Source: Setophaga petechia
Lineage: Eukaryota > Chordata > Aves > Passeriformes > Parulidae
Length of the DNA: 64,000 nt
Direction: 5' to 3'
NCBI GenBank assembly: GCA_024362935.1
Contig: JANCRA010000008.1
Span: 33,574,557-33,638,556 of the forward strand
Positions 12,219-25,180 of this stretch are shown here, piece by piece. The notes below the pieces were generated by a model. The model saw nothing but the letters and a program-made list of their open reading frames with translations. It was not told the DNA's origin and did not search any database. The position numbers and the translations under genes are program-made. Within the stretch, counting starts at the first letter, position 1, and the number at the start of each line of letters is the position of its first letter.

Positions 12219-15200
12219 ATGTTTTACATGCTGTATTGGGATGTTTACAGCAACTTCTGAGTAAGGGGCTGTGTTTTGTCCCCTACAGTAAGGCAGGAGT
12301 TTCTGTGACTGGGCCATTTGTTATAGTTACAGAACTGATTTATCAGAACAACAGTTACATCTGGGGATGCACAAGAAACATGAATAGCATGAATAACATA
12401 CTGTTATTGAAGCATATTGAAATGCTTCAATGATAACCTGTATAACAGAAAAGCTGAAATACTCCATCAGCTTTTCTACTTAGATTGAGCAATTAGATCA
12501 GAGAAGTCAATGGCACCTTGTACAAAGAGAAATTCTGGGAGCATCACTGTCTGAGGAGCCCAGCTGGAAAGTGACATGATGGCACATTTCTTCCTGCCAG
12601 TGATGTCTCCTTGTCATCTGAATTGTCATCATTACTGCTCTTTTTTCAGGTTGCTATACTTGGCTATTCATCAGATTTTGTCCTGCTTACTTACAAAATG
12701 TATCCAAACAGCTTTGGGTTTTGGCTCAAAAAGTTGCTGCTCCTTTGTGTTGGGAGCAGTAATGTGGTGACGTAAACAGCAAGGGATCCTTCCAGAGTGA
12801 TAGAAGATCTGCAATTAGCCCATAAGTGGTTTTTTTATCAGTTTTATTTTCAATATTTACCTTTTTTCTTTAACATGTACAAAACTGAGTTGGGTGTTTC
12901 ATGCAGAGTGCCTAAATCAAAATTCCTTCTAGTATTTCTTATTTCAGTTGGACCAGAAAAATAGAGCCTCTATAAAATCAAAATTTTAGAAGGAATGTAA
13001 AATACTGGGTTACTATCTATTTTTCTTTTTCCCTTGTGGGTTGGGTTTTTTTTGTGACTGAGTGTGTTTTTTGTTGCATCTTCAGCACTGGGAAAAGTAT
13101 TTGAGTAATGTTTCACTCTGTCTAGGACTTTTTCCATTACAAAAGACTCTCACTTTTGCTGGTTGTTGGGGTTTTTCTGTTTTGTCTATTTGTGTAGCTT
13201 TTTTAGTGCTAAAGTACCTGGATTTTCTTTCCCTCTCAATGGAAAATTTTAATTATTAAAAAAAATATTTTTATCTCAAGTGCCCTCTAGGTATTGTTTA
13301 AATTTATTCTGGGAAAAAGTTATTTCATTATGGTGAAGATTCAAGTTTTGGGATCCTTTGCTTCTTGTCTAGAACTGTTTGTGGAAGACCACCCTTCTTA
13401 TTAGCTGGATTGGAAGGATTCTGAATTTGCAGTGTGGCTGCACTTGGATTCATTGGCACTGTTGTAAAAATGAGTTAGATGGTGCCCAGAGTGTATTTAG
13501 GAGTTTAACTGCATAATATTTTAACCTACAGTGAAGGTAGGAAAATAAGAAAAGTTGGACTATTATGTTTATACTGAGTACAGAACATGTTAACTTTTAG
13601 TGAGTTGTCTGGAGCATAAAAGGGAACAAGCAGAGAGTCAAAGAAGTAAGATTTTATCATTGTTGCAGAGAATAAGAGCAATATTATGTTATTTTATCTT
13701 AAAGGATGGCAGGATGTTGTTTTAATATTATTGGAAGGTGAAACATGTTGGAAAATGTAGTAATGTTTGAGTTTTTGTAGTAAATGCTGGTCTCAAAAAT
13801 ACTTCTCTTGGGAAAGATGAGTGTGCCTGAGCAAATGTGGTCAAAGATATGGGATCTTAGGCTTGCAAAATCATGATGAAAGCCCGGGCCTTGGCTACTT
13901 TGTGCTTATAGCATCATTAAGCATATGTTTCACTTTTTATTTAAGATTTGTTTAATCTTTGTTGTTGTGCAAGGCATGTAGCAATTTATAATTAGCTGGT
14001 ATTCATTATTATTTGGAAAAGGTGGGGCAAAATAGAAGCTATGGACTCAGAATTGATAAAACTTGTCTAACCAGCAATGCAGTTAAAATGATTATTTTGA
14101 GGAGACTGCAGTTTTTCAGCAATGCTCACTTCACAGGTTATGCTTCTCTGCCTCATATCAACAGGTCGAAGGACATAGTCAAGATACAGCTTGAAGAATA
14201 ATAGAGTAGAAACATCTTGTCTCTTTTTCTGAGATACCTCTTTAAGTGTGGCATTTGCTTCCCATTTAAGTAAAATCTAAACCAAACAGCAGATTTGAAG
14301 AATGTGCAGCCGAGTCTCTCTTGACAGGAAACTTTAGGGAAGTGATAAACTGTCAGATAACAAAAAAAAGTTAGCTTTGGCAGTAATGTACTTCTTACTT
14401 ATTTCCACAGGAAGATCCTGACTTTTGTTTCCCCCACTAATTCCTATCTCCTACCTGCTAATATGTATTTAACATCTGTCAGAATTCTGCCAATCAGCTG
14501 ACATGGTTAGACATCATTCTGTCTCTGCTTCAGAAATGTCTTTTTCCCTCTGGCTCATGAAAGCCTGAAAAGGAAATGTCTGATGACAAAAAGAGAAAAG
14601 TTGGTAACTCATTAAAAGGCCATATAGAAAGAAATTGATTCCTTTTTACAGCATTTAAAGCTGTGATTTGATTCAGAAATACAGGCTCCCCTTAAGCTGT
14701 TTTCTTTAATTTTTTATTAAAAAATTAAAGAAAATTAAAATTAAAAGCTGTTTTTATTTTTTTTCTTGGTGTTTGTTTTGTTTGTTTTATAAAAATAAAT
14801 GCAGTACAGAAAGGCCCCAGATATAATGACGAGTACTTAGTATTGTAATTTTAACAGTTATTAAGGGAATGAACTACAGGTTTTAGACCATATCTGTAAC
14901 CAAGCTGGCTTTTCTCCTAGATGGGCACACCTGATGAGGGGTCTGACATCAGAATCATAATGAATTCTTGATTTGTCACATCTCTCAGGCCTGTTCTAAG
15001 GTCTTGCTTGTCCCTTAAGGAACCTGAGGGTGCCCTTTCCCATCATTCTCAAGGAATTTACTCTGAAGCAAAGACTGAAATCTTAAAAAGCTGTGCTGTT
15101 GGGGTTTTTTTAAATATATTTTCTTTCTCCCCCTTATAACAGACTGGTGAACCTTGATCTTTACAGATTTTATTCTCCAGAGTTTTGAGAAGCTTCTTTA

Positions 15201-15986
15201 CCTCAAGCTCATTGCAAACATTGCACATCCAGTGAACACAAAAAGCACTACTTGACCAATTGTAAATAAGCAATACAGTCCACTTGGTCATGGGTAAATA
15301 TTTCACAGGAAGATCTGTGTGAGTAAAGATTTGAAAAGGATGTTGTTTAAATAGTTTCCAATGAGATATGAAAAGACATCAAGACCATCTCTATCACTGA
15401 AGAGGCTGAACTGGCTCTGTTCAATCATTGGTTCAAGTCTGGTTTTGTTTGTGCCTTGATATTTGTTTTAGTGATGCTCTGTCTCAGTGAATACATATTT
15501 GGTATCCTGCAGAAAGCAGCTTAAATTGTGTGCAGAGAGGTGCAGTCCAAGACTCCTGATGGAACACTTAAAGATTCAAGAGATTTGCATTCTGAATAAG
15601 AATTTTCTGTGTATTAACTGATATCCTGGTACGCTTGGCTACTGCATAGATTACCAGTGTTGGTTGGCATAGGTTGTTTCTTTTTTTTTTTCCCTTTGCT
15701 TTGATGGGTCCAGTGGTAGAATAAAATACTTTGGTAGCTGAATAGATAACTACATTTAAACTAGCAAATACTTAGCAATGGAGTGTTTCAAAAAGCAAAA
15801 CACCAGCATTGGTGTCTTGACAATACAGCCCTTGGCAATAATGGACAAAATGCTACAATCCAGAAGTAAAATTCTATCATTGATTAGAAAAAATTGTAGT
15901 TAAGCTAACATTGTGCTGTTTGATGCAAGAATAGAAATGTGGTAGTTCTTTGCTAACCCTGGTGTGTAGGGGGGGCCTGAGTGTCT
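12219..15986. other. Unique non-coding DNA
   Basis: AT-rich sequence containing a near-perfect palindrome at 14700-14734 (separate entry) and T-rich runs near 13040 and 14755. A strong acceptor-like tract near 12625-12650 is followed by an open frame of about 40 codons, but there is no good donor, so I do not call an exon. Confidence 0.4.
14700..14734. repeat. 35-bp near-perfect AT palindrome
   Basis: Two 17-base arms are exact reverse complements (left arm ttttctttaatttttta) separated by a single T. The sequence could extrude as a hairpin or cruciform. It is flanked by direct repeats of the form aagctgttttt on both sides (about 14695 and 14745). It may be the remnant of a short foldback element or simply an AT-rich inverted duplication. 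No terminal target duplication is evident beyond the flanking aagctg motif. Confidence 0.75.
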
Positions 15987-16416
15987 TGTCATGGTTTAGG
16001 AATGGTATCCCTCAATTAAGTGCTCTCATCACAACCACACTGCTGCTTGTTCCCCCCACTTTTGCCCTCCCCTTCCCCACTTTTTGATGGAGAGCAGATT
16101 TGGAGGCCCAAAGGCAAAGATCACTGGTTGAGAAGAGAACAATTTACTGGAAACAGCAATGGGCAAGAAAATAAACAGCAACAATGCTAATGACAGAGAG
16201 TGCAAGGAAAGAAACAATTCACATAGAAAACTCAACCAATAATCGACAATACTGGACAGCTCCCTGTGCCAGGGAAGGAACCACTTCTCCCTGGAAGAGT
16301 GTTTTTTCTGTGCCCTGGCAGTGATGAGAGGTGGTACAGAATAACCTCTGTGTCCTGGCCATGTCCCCTGCTGGACACTGGAAAAAATTAACCTCTTCCT
16401 GCCTGGAACCAGGAGA
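15987..16416 (-). mobile_element. Solo LTR of an avian endogenous retrovirus
   Basis: On the minus strand the segment begins tctcctggttccaggcagga and contains a ggttaattttttcc stretch, the usual opening of a large group of bird LTRs. It ends attcctaaaccatgaca, close to the canonical end of that group. It is about 430 bp long with no internal retroviral coding sequence beside it, so it is a solo LTR left by recombination between two LTRs. Only a 3-bp match (tct) flanks it, so the target duplication is uncertain. The first base pair of the LTR has decayed from the expected TG. A related 3' half lies in the opposite orientation at about 31.0-31.2 kb. Confidence 0.8.
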
Positions 16417-19400
16417 TCTGCCCGTAGAAAATATGTTTTAATTAAGTTGTTGCAGAAAACTGTGCAAGTCTTACACCAGATTTAAGATGAGCTATTTTCT
16501 ACCTTTCTTTTTCTGTGTTGTCTTTGATGCAGAGACTGCAGAAGGTGCTTTGGACCCTTTCCAGAAAGTTATTGAAATCAGTCTTCAGTAACTATATTGG
16601 TTTTTACTGTGCATCAAGGTCGCTGAGCTGCATGAGCAGACAGCTGTGTTAAAAACAGGATTTGAGGATTTTAGAAGATCTCTTTTTACAGTTGGAATAA
16701 ATAAGGCATATAAAAGCATGATGACATATAGAATTTACTACTTTTGTCCTGATCTTCTACCTCTTTTTTTCTTCAGCTGTCGTCCTGCTGGTCAGTTTTG
16801 GTATCAGTAGCAGCTCTCCAGGATTTATCATGTCAAACCTCTGAAAAGAAGAGAGGTATTGGCTACCCAACAGCTGCTGACACTGTTAATTAGAAATACA
16901 AGTATGTATCTTTTGAGCAGGGTTGTGATTTGTTCTTCTATACAAAGAAGGTGGTAATTTTTGATGAAGTTGCTTGGTATTTTCCTGGTGAAGTATTGTT
17001 CTCAGCAGAAACAAAATCAGTATGTCAAAAATTGACTTCTTTCTGTCTAAAGCTTCAAGACACTCATGTTGAAACTAATTTTTTTTCAGCTTTTCAGTAA
17101 AGTAGAATTTTAAAAGGACATGCAGATGCCAAGGTTGTTTTTACTATACCCACCACTGCATTCTTTCCCCCATAGTGTGAGACCTGGATTCAAGCCTATC
17201 CCCTACCTACATTAGACCAGTCACCTGAGCCAGGTGAGTGTTAAAGAGACCAAGGATTTGCTTTGGGGTGGATCTTTTATTTCTTCTCTTGAAGCATATT
17301 TCATGTTCACACAGACATAGACATTCAGTAATTTAGCCTAGGTGGAGGTGGGAAGGGAGAGGTAGAATTAATTTTATCATACCTGTCTTTGCTTTCTGTT
17401 TTAGGGGTAGGTCTGGGATGTCTAGAACAATAGTGTCAGGATAGCTTTATGAATATAAGGTAGCTCTAGGAAAGCTACCTCTTGCAGAGTTCTTTAGACT
17501 GACCAAGATATGCTTTTAATTTACTTACATTAGAATATATAATGGAGAAGGACAGTATTTCAGAAAAAAGAGCTTGTAACTAGGGTGAGCTTTTATAAAA
17601 AATGAATTATTGTAGTAAACACCTGGAGAAGGACTTGGGAACTTGCAGCCTATGGAGAACATATGACCTACATTTCATTTGTTATGATAAAAGGTTAAAT
17701 ATTTATTATTTCCCTTGTTTTTTTTTTTTTTTTTAATCATGCTATTATTGGCTATTGTTAAAGTCAGAATAGCTGGCCAAAGAAGCTTCAAAGCTGTAGT
17801 TCCTTCAGCAAGGGTAAAGACATAAAACCATTATTGTAGGACTTCTGTGAACTCCATATGATTTTGTGTGGTTTTATTCCCAGAATTCCCCAGAGGTGAC
17901 CCCTGCCTTCCTCACAGTATCTTTTTATAAGGGAAACTTTTCTGATTGTACATAACTGGCTGGGTGCCTTCAGCATTAACAAGCTTATTAACCACTAATC
18001 CAGCAAAACAATTGTTAGTGCAGCTGCTGCAGAAATGCACTGTGAGGAAGCACAAAAACTGTGCCCAAAGACAGAAAAATAAATAACAGTGTAGTGATAA
18101 TTGCCTCCTGTAGGTACTGCAATGTGGCAGTCATCAGAAACTTGTTCACTGCGTCTGCCTTTCCCTCTCTCCCTGATGAGTTTGCTTCAACCCCCCATGC
18201 TAGCCTGCCTGCAACCTTTTAGAGAAGTTCTCTGGATTCTGGCTGAAATGCTAGCAGTAATTAGATAAAACATTGCTGTCAATTTCCTTGAAGAGAAATA
18301 AATTTATTACCTCAGTTGAATTCAGGCCAAACTTAGCCTCTTCCATATATAAGTAGTTGGATGAACAGATAAACAGCTGGGTAGAGTAATTTTGCTTTAT
18401 CTCCCTTCAAAAGGTAACACTGAATTGACTAAGGAATCGGAAATCTGTCACTCCAATGCTGGCTTGTTTAATCATGGTCCAATACCTCACCCTCTGCATA
18501 AACTGCTGAGCACTTGCTTCTTGTGCCTTACCTTGTCGGGCTGAGGAGCCCTCCCAGAGAAAGGTCACACTTTTAGCTGATGGTAGGTTCTTGCTGGCAT
18601 GAGTCAAGGAAAGATGAAATCCTGCTGCATGTATCTTCTGCTGTCAGCTGGAATTCTTTGTAGGTGTGCAAGGAGTGGGAGATCAGCACTTCCAAATTAA
18701 TCCAATGTGCGCTGTGGCGCATTGGCCGCTTGGATTTGATAAGTGACACACCTTGTGTCTGAAGCCCAGGATCTGATTCAGGGTTAGTGATGGCTTGCAA
18801 CAATTCTGCTTTAAGAATTGTATGAGAGTTATACAATGGAATATATATTGCAAGGAAAAAAACAAGAAATTAGAAATCAGAGTTTTGAAATTGAGTGAAT
18901 CATAGGAATTAGGACAAGCTCAAATGACTAAGCAAAGCTATTGAATTTGATGCTCCATCAAGATGTAAGACTGTATTTGGTGTGATTGTGACTCAGCACT
19001 TGCTGGTGAGTCATTCCTCATCACTGGGACCTCAGTGCTGTTGGTTTTTGGGCTGAAAAACAAAAGTCAAGTGGGAAGCGATTTAAACCTATAGAGCAAG
19101 TTTAAACTTCATGAATACAAAGGAGAGGGGGAACTTGTACCCCCAGTTAGATTATTTTTCTTGGAAAACTTTATTTTTTTAGCTTTTGACTCTGTTATTT
19201 TCAGTGGAATGAGATGAATTTTCCCAGCATTACTGAAAGGGGATTTTTTTTTTTTTATAATTAATTTGTGACTACATAAAACAATCCAAGCTTTAAGGCA
19301 ATATATTTTGCTTTTCCACGGCTCTTTCACACAGATAAGTTTAAAATACTTTATACCAATAACTCAGTTTTGAGACGACAATAATAGTAGAGAAGAGTGG

Positions 19401-22400
19401 AAATCAATAAGTGAAAACAGGAGAATAAAGGTCTGAGAATATACAAGTATTTAATAAACTTTGTATATCTAGTAGAAAGTGCAGAACGAAGTCTTGTCAG
19501 CATTTATAATGTCCTGAGAGGATGAGGACTTGAGGGGAAATGAGAGGTGAAAAGCAGTGAAATCCTCACCTGAACTCTGACAGTCTGTGTGTATCGTATC
19601 ACAAGTCAGTAATGGAAAAAGTGTAAGGGTTCTATCACCTGTATCCAGCCTGAGTGAGGGTGTCCCCCTTCACCCACAGTGAGGTCAGGATGATTGTGTT
19701 CATCTTTTTGTGAAGCTTCAAACTTAGCTATTCATAGAGATGGTTTTGTTTGTGGGCATGCTTGGGTGTATTGCTGTGTTAACATCTTTTACCAGATATG
19801 GAGATGAGGAGGGAAAACCCTTTTTGCTTACATGTTCTATTTGCCAGGTCTGGCAGAGACCATGGGGGAGCTGTAGCTTGTGTTGTAATGTGCAGCTTGG
19901 GCAGCTGCTTGGGAGCACCTGGGAATTCCAATTAGCAAGTTCTTAGCAGTCCTGCAGTGCCAAGGCACTGGCAGTGCTATGGATTTTTTTTTCTTTTTCC
20001 TGTGTCAAATTGAAGTTGTGTCTTTGGTGTTTTAATTGCAAGCTCAGTATATTATGATCCATTCCTACCCATGTCTATGGTACTAGCTGTATGTATAGAT
20101 TATAAAGAATTTCTAAATGCAGCATTAATTCAAAAATGTTGCAAAATCTGGGGTGTTTTTCTAAAGGTAGCTTTTTAAACCATGTTCTGCAGGTGATGTG
20201 CTGCAAAATAGCTGCAGAGTCAGATCTCACTATTCTTTTTAAATCAAAGGATTAAATCACTTAATGTGGCAAAGACACTGTCATATATGCTCATTACTTG
20301 TTTTGATCTCCAGCCTCTGAGTTTGGTTTTCAAATGTAAGTGCCTCCATGGGATTTGTGAATCTCTGAGGGCATGTGGTTTGGTACATTAGGTACAAAAG
20401 CATGCCAGTCTTCCCACTGGAAACCTTGACTATCTTAGCAGAGTTACATTAAGGAATATGAAAGAAGATGATTAGGGACAGACAAGGTCTGGGAAACCCA
20501 TCTGGAGGATTTAATAAATGAGGACAGTAATTTTTAAGGGATTAATTTTAAGGGGTTCCTTACACATACCCTTTCAGCACTATGAAGAATTATCACTAGT
20601 GTTTGATTTATGTTTAGAAGTAATATTTCTTATGCTCATGCTTTTATTGCATATAGTTGGTGCTTTTCCAGATTGTTAAGTAATTATGTTTAAGTGGTGA
20701 CTGAGCTAATGTGGAGCCTGGCTTAGAGTCTGAAGAAATGGATATATGGCAAAGCCCATAAGACCTGATTCGAAAAGATCTTCTACTTCAAAAAGCCCAT
20801 AATTAGTTTTATGCAAATTATAGAGGAAGATATCTTGGTAAAGCAGGAAGAAACAAAGGAAGGTCCCAAGTTAGTTTTTCCTTTCATCCTTATTTTGTTA
20901 CAGCACATGAGCCTGGTGATGTCTGTGGCATAAGGACATCTGTGTGCTGGTGTGAGCCCACCTCTGCTGCCTCCTCACAACATCCTGGTGCCGTGCTTTC
21001 AGATGAGATCAGGTCATGTGGTCCTGGAGGTTCTACTTCAAAATGCTATCCAAGGATTTAGAATTTAATAGCTGTTGAAAGTAACTTTCAATTTCTGTAC
21101 TTGCAGTGCAAAACAAGTGTCTAAGTAGTGATTTAGTGGGTTCCTTCATTTTTCCCCCCCTCTCAGAATTATAATAACAAAGCAGTTGAATTTCATACAC
21201 CACATACACTTGGGTATTGAGCATCTTGAGTATTTTACAATAAATGAACAGAGAGAACGGTTCTGATTCTCAGCAGTTTTTTTTTTGGGATTACAGATTT
21301 TGTCCCTTTTTTTTTCCACATTAGAAAAAATCTGGAGTGTTTGGATGATACTGCAAAACAAAATTGCACAGAAGTTGCCCATTTTCTATTTCAAAGGGCC
21401 AAGATTTTAATTTCAGCTACTTTGGCTAGAAACTAATCCCACTGCATCTTGGATATCTTCCAGGTGAAAACTTTGACCTGTTTCACTGCAAATGTTGCAA
21501 TTATTGCTTGTTCCAGCTTCAGAGTCTTTTCAGACCAGAACAAAGCAGCAAACTGCTACCAAATCTGAGCCACAAAGATAAAGTGTGCAAAGGATTAGAC
21601 CTGAGGACCCTGAGAAGAAGGGCTGTAGTCAGAGCTTGACCAGATGTAACTCAGCCTAGAAATCCTGCTGGTTAGAGCAAGGTAGTTCTCGGTTCTTGGC
21701 AGTTGCTTGTCTCAGAACACCCTACAATCAAAGCGTTGTGGTATTATTTATTACTCAAAACTTGCTCAATAAATGACTATTCTGCATGGCTTCTTCACTT
21801 TTGATGTGTTTCTGTTGAGCTGAAACCAATCTGAAAACACTTCAGCTGTGTTAGAAAACAAATGTGAAGCTCATTTGCTTAATATGTTTTTATTCAGATT
21901 TTAATGAGATGGAAGATTTTTCACTATTAGATACAAAATATTAAGAAATGTGAATGAGACACTGAGTTTCTGCTCAAGTTATGGTTTTGTTCTTACAAAA
22001 GGGACCAGCTTCCAAAGTAACCTTTTCAATATGTGTCTCTGCTTGCAAAATGATGACTCTTCCTTCGTAAGGAGTGCCTGTTCCTGTTTGGGAGACAGAC
22101 ATTAAGAAAACAAATGAAGCCACATTTACACTCTCCACCTCTTACTTTGGAGCAAATGCTTATAATTTAATTAGTATTGGCTTTTAACTATTCTCCACAT
22201 GAAAGACAAAGGGAGAGTCAGGCTGATATTTGATAAATACGCAATTTGAGATTTTTTTGTCTAGGCCCTCCTGGTTTATTGCCTTCCTATCTCTGCTGCA
22301 GATTGTAGGACTAGGGTGGGAGATGTGAGATGTTATTTAGACTGCAGAAATTTCAGTTTGAAACTCTTTTCTCTATACAGGCAGGAGTAGATATGCTGGA

Positions 22401-24352
22401 ACAGAATGGATTATTTTTAGAATTTTTCAAAGGATAAGCAATCTTTATCACTGGGAAAAGGCCATATAGGTGTTTTTCCCCCTTTGCACCACTCACCAGG
22501 TGACTCAGAGTCCAGTTGTGCACTTCTGCATGTACCTGAACTAGTGGTATTTGGGGGCTCTAAGAATAACTGTGATGTAAACAATATACTGTGAATGCGT
22601 TTTCCTAGGGCATTATGCATTTTTCCTGGAGGACATCTTGCAACTTTATGGCTTCTGTGATGTCATCTATTCCCTTAGTGCAGCAGTAAATGGATGCAGA
22701 AGACAAGTGTCTGTTACTTATCTCTATTCTATATTTAAGGTGTTAGGCCACCACTTCTCTTCTTGTCTCTGGGATGCATTGAAAATATGGTAAAGGTGGA
22801 AGCTATTGCTATCAAGTGTAATACAGCTTGGTTATGTAAATATCTTCACAATTTTATTTACCTGTGTTCTTTGCTAGTAAAGATACACATAATCTTTTCT
22901 TTGCTCTTGAAATGTTAGTGCTTTTAGTTGCTCCTTTATAATCTCCACGTAGCCAGACACTGTTGCTTTTATTGTTATTAGTCACTAAAACAAATATTCA
23001 CAAGATTAATGGAAGTATTTTGTATGCCTGATTTTGAAGAGTACATGTTTGTGTCAGCAGTTAAATCTCTGCATACAATCAAATAACCCTGTTTTTCACT
23101 GATTCTTGCTCCACTCCATCCCATACAGTTTGCAGTCAGTATAATGAATTGGGATTTTTTGCATGGAAATTGACTCTACTCCATTGTCCACATGCATTGG
23201 ATTTAGCATGGCATGCTACATACTGATAGAGAACAATAATGGGCAAGGCTATTCACAAGTATTTCTGTAGCTCTTATATTGCCTTTCTCTGATGGGAGCC
23301 CACCAAATAGATCTTTTATATTCTTTGTGTAGGCTTTGAGACCTGAAGTATAGAGAAGAAAAACTGAGCCACAATGGCAAAGACTGATCCAACCCTTTGT
23401 TTTGCACAACTCATTTTTCTGTACCTCACTTCAATTTCAAAGAAACATTTCCTGTGCTGTCAGTTGTCCTCAATGATAATTGCATGTTTGGTGGTTAAAT
23501 AGTTTCAGACCCACTTACTTGCTTTGCACAACGACTTTTATTATAATACTACTTCTTTCTGTGAGTATTTGGTTATTGAAACATGCATATTGATTTTTCA
23601 CTGGTGTTTGTTTTGTTGTGGAACTGGGAGAAAATGGCTTACTTGCAGCTGTTAAGGGGGAAGGTTTGGCATTTGGAAACATTTGAAGATTTGCCTTCAA
23701 TTAAGGATAGCTCAAAATTTGTCACAGTCTGTTTAGTTATGAACATTCTGCTCTCTTCAACTTGTTTTCTTATGTACAAATGGAGATTGGTTGCTCTCTC
23801 CATAGTCTGCCTATCAAAATTGTAAGACTGGGCACTGGGATTCAAGCTCTTGCATAGTGACTTGGGTGCCTTGTCAATAAAGAAAGCTGTTGTTCCTGTG
23901 CCAGAGGGATGTAGGGCAGTAGCAGACTATTATCATGTGAGAGGCTTTGTTTCCAAATGTATTGTGCTCTGATGGAGCAAGGTCCTCACTTATGTAAATG
24001 TTTAAACAGAATTATCACTGCATGGGTATTTCTGGAATATTCAACAGTTGTACTGTGAAAGCCTTGTCTATGTAGGATAACATTCTTCAGTAGTCTTTCA
24101 AATTGTTTAATACCACTGAAATTGTTCAGTAATTCTTCATACTCTTCTAGTAAATGTTAATCAATTGGTGATCAGCGGGAGAATTTAATCAGTTTATGCC
24201 AAAGTTGCTGGGTGATATTGGTACCCTCAATAGAAATGCATGATTTTTCTCATGTAATTTTTGTTTAAAAATAAAACCACTCAAAGGTCAATATTTGAAA
24301 AACACTTTTTCTATAGTATATAGATTAAGTGGTCTACAGATCCCTCATGGGG
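16417..24352. other. Unique non-coding DNA with weak exon-like segments
   Basis: No recognised repeat apart from homopolymer runs at 17718-17734 and 19244-19256. Several acceptor-like tracts precede short open frames, at 16777-16855, 20904-21061 and 22381-22437. None has recognisable protein similarity; they are discussed as findings. A possible ancient SINE-like string lies near 17180. Confidence 0.4.
17718..17734. repeat. Poly(T) tract, 17 bases
   Basis: An uninterrupted run of 17 T within AT-rich DNA. No retroposed gene is recognisable on the minus strand next to it, so it is probably a simple mononucleotide repeat. Confidence 0.9.
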
Positions 24353-24660
24353 GATGCAGAGGGACAGGACTGATGATCTCTCTGTGGTGACCAGAGATGG
24401 GAACTGAAGGAATTGCCTGAAGCTATGTCAGGGGACATTTAGGTTGGATATTACGAATTTTTTTTTTACCCAGAGGGTGACTGGGCATTGGAACAGGCTC
24501 CTCAGGGAAGTGGTCATATCACCAAGCCTGACAGAGCTCAAGAAAAGTTTGGACAATACTCTCAGGCATGATTTTTGGGGCTGTCCTGTGTGGGTCAGGA
24601 GTTGAGTTTGATAATCCTTGTGGATCACCCTTCCAACACAGAATATTCTATGACTCTATA
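24353..24660 (+). mobile_element. CR1 LINE, 3' end about 300 bp
   Basis: This is the best-preserved CR1 in the window on the plus strand. Landmarks appear in the right order: ctctctgtggtgacc, ggaacaggctcctcaggga, agtggtcatatcaccaagcc, a ctctcaggcatg stretch, gggctgtcctgtgtgggtca, and the tail attctatgactctata. The gataatccttgtgg version of the end marks a different CR1 subfamily from the shorter copies at 2.55 and 12.05 kb. It is 5'-truncated and non-coding. The exact left edge is uncertain by some 20 bp. It ends about 200 bp before an LTR relic. Confidence 0.92.
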
Positions 24661-24867
24661 TCACCTTGTTCCAGATTATTTGTTAGAGATTTTGATGACT
24701 TTGCTTGATGACCAAGGTCAATTTGGAAGAAGAGCTGGCCTGTTTTTACTGAGGAAGATATGCAGGGTATTGCTCTAGCTGGATCACTTCAGTTGTAATT
24801 TGAATGCAGTTAGTGAAATTCACAGAAGGCAAGATAAATAATAGCTCCAGAAAATATTCAGAAAGAA

Positions 24868-25180
24868 TGACGTGGGGGGCTGACCCCAGCCTACAGCAAA
24901 CCTCCTGCTCTAATCATCTCTCCCTCTCCTATCAAGCAAGTGTAATGATTTCCTGGGAAGACAAATGCCATCGTGAACATCCCCACACCTCGTCCATTTC
25001 CTTGAGATTTTATTGCTAAGCATGGCATGGTATGGAATGGAATGTCTGTTGAGTCAGTGGAGGCAGCTGCCCCAGCTGTGTCCCCTTCCAGCCTTTTGCC
25101 CACCTCTGACCTGCTGGCCTCTGAGTGTCTGGGAGCTTGGTGTGGTACAAACACTGTTTCACCTTCAAATGCTGAGAACA
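24868..25180 (-). mobile_element. Solo LTR fragment, minus strand
   Basis: Read on the minus strand it contains a ggaaggggacacagctgggg stretch, the decayed ccattccataccatgccatg segment, and then atgcttagcaataaaat. It ends ggctggggtcagccccccac. This order matches the middle and 3' part of the common avian LTR group. The 5' third cannot be followed past about 25180. It shares the 17-base atgcttagcaataaaat motif exactly with the LTR at 34.77 kb, so the two are close relatives. The open frames of 134 and 72 codons that cross it are by-products of the LTR, not genes. Confidence 0.8.

Noticed and set aside
12650..12771. Exon-like frame after tgctcttttttcag
   Set aside because: The acceptor is strong, but there is no good donor before the stop, and two frames are open over the same bases.
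15427..15445. tRNA B-box-like string ggttcaagtct
   Set aside because: No A box at the right distance and no cloverleaf can be folded around it.
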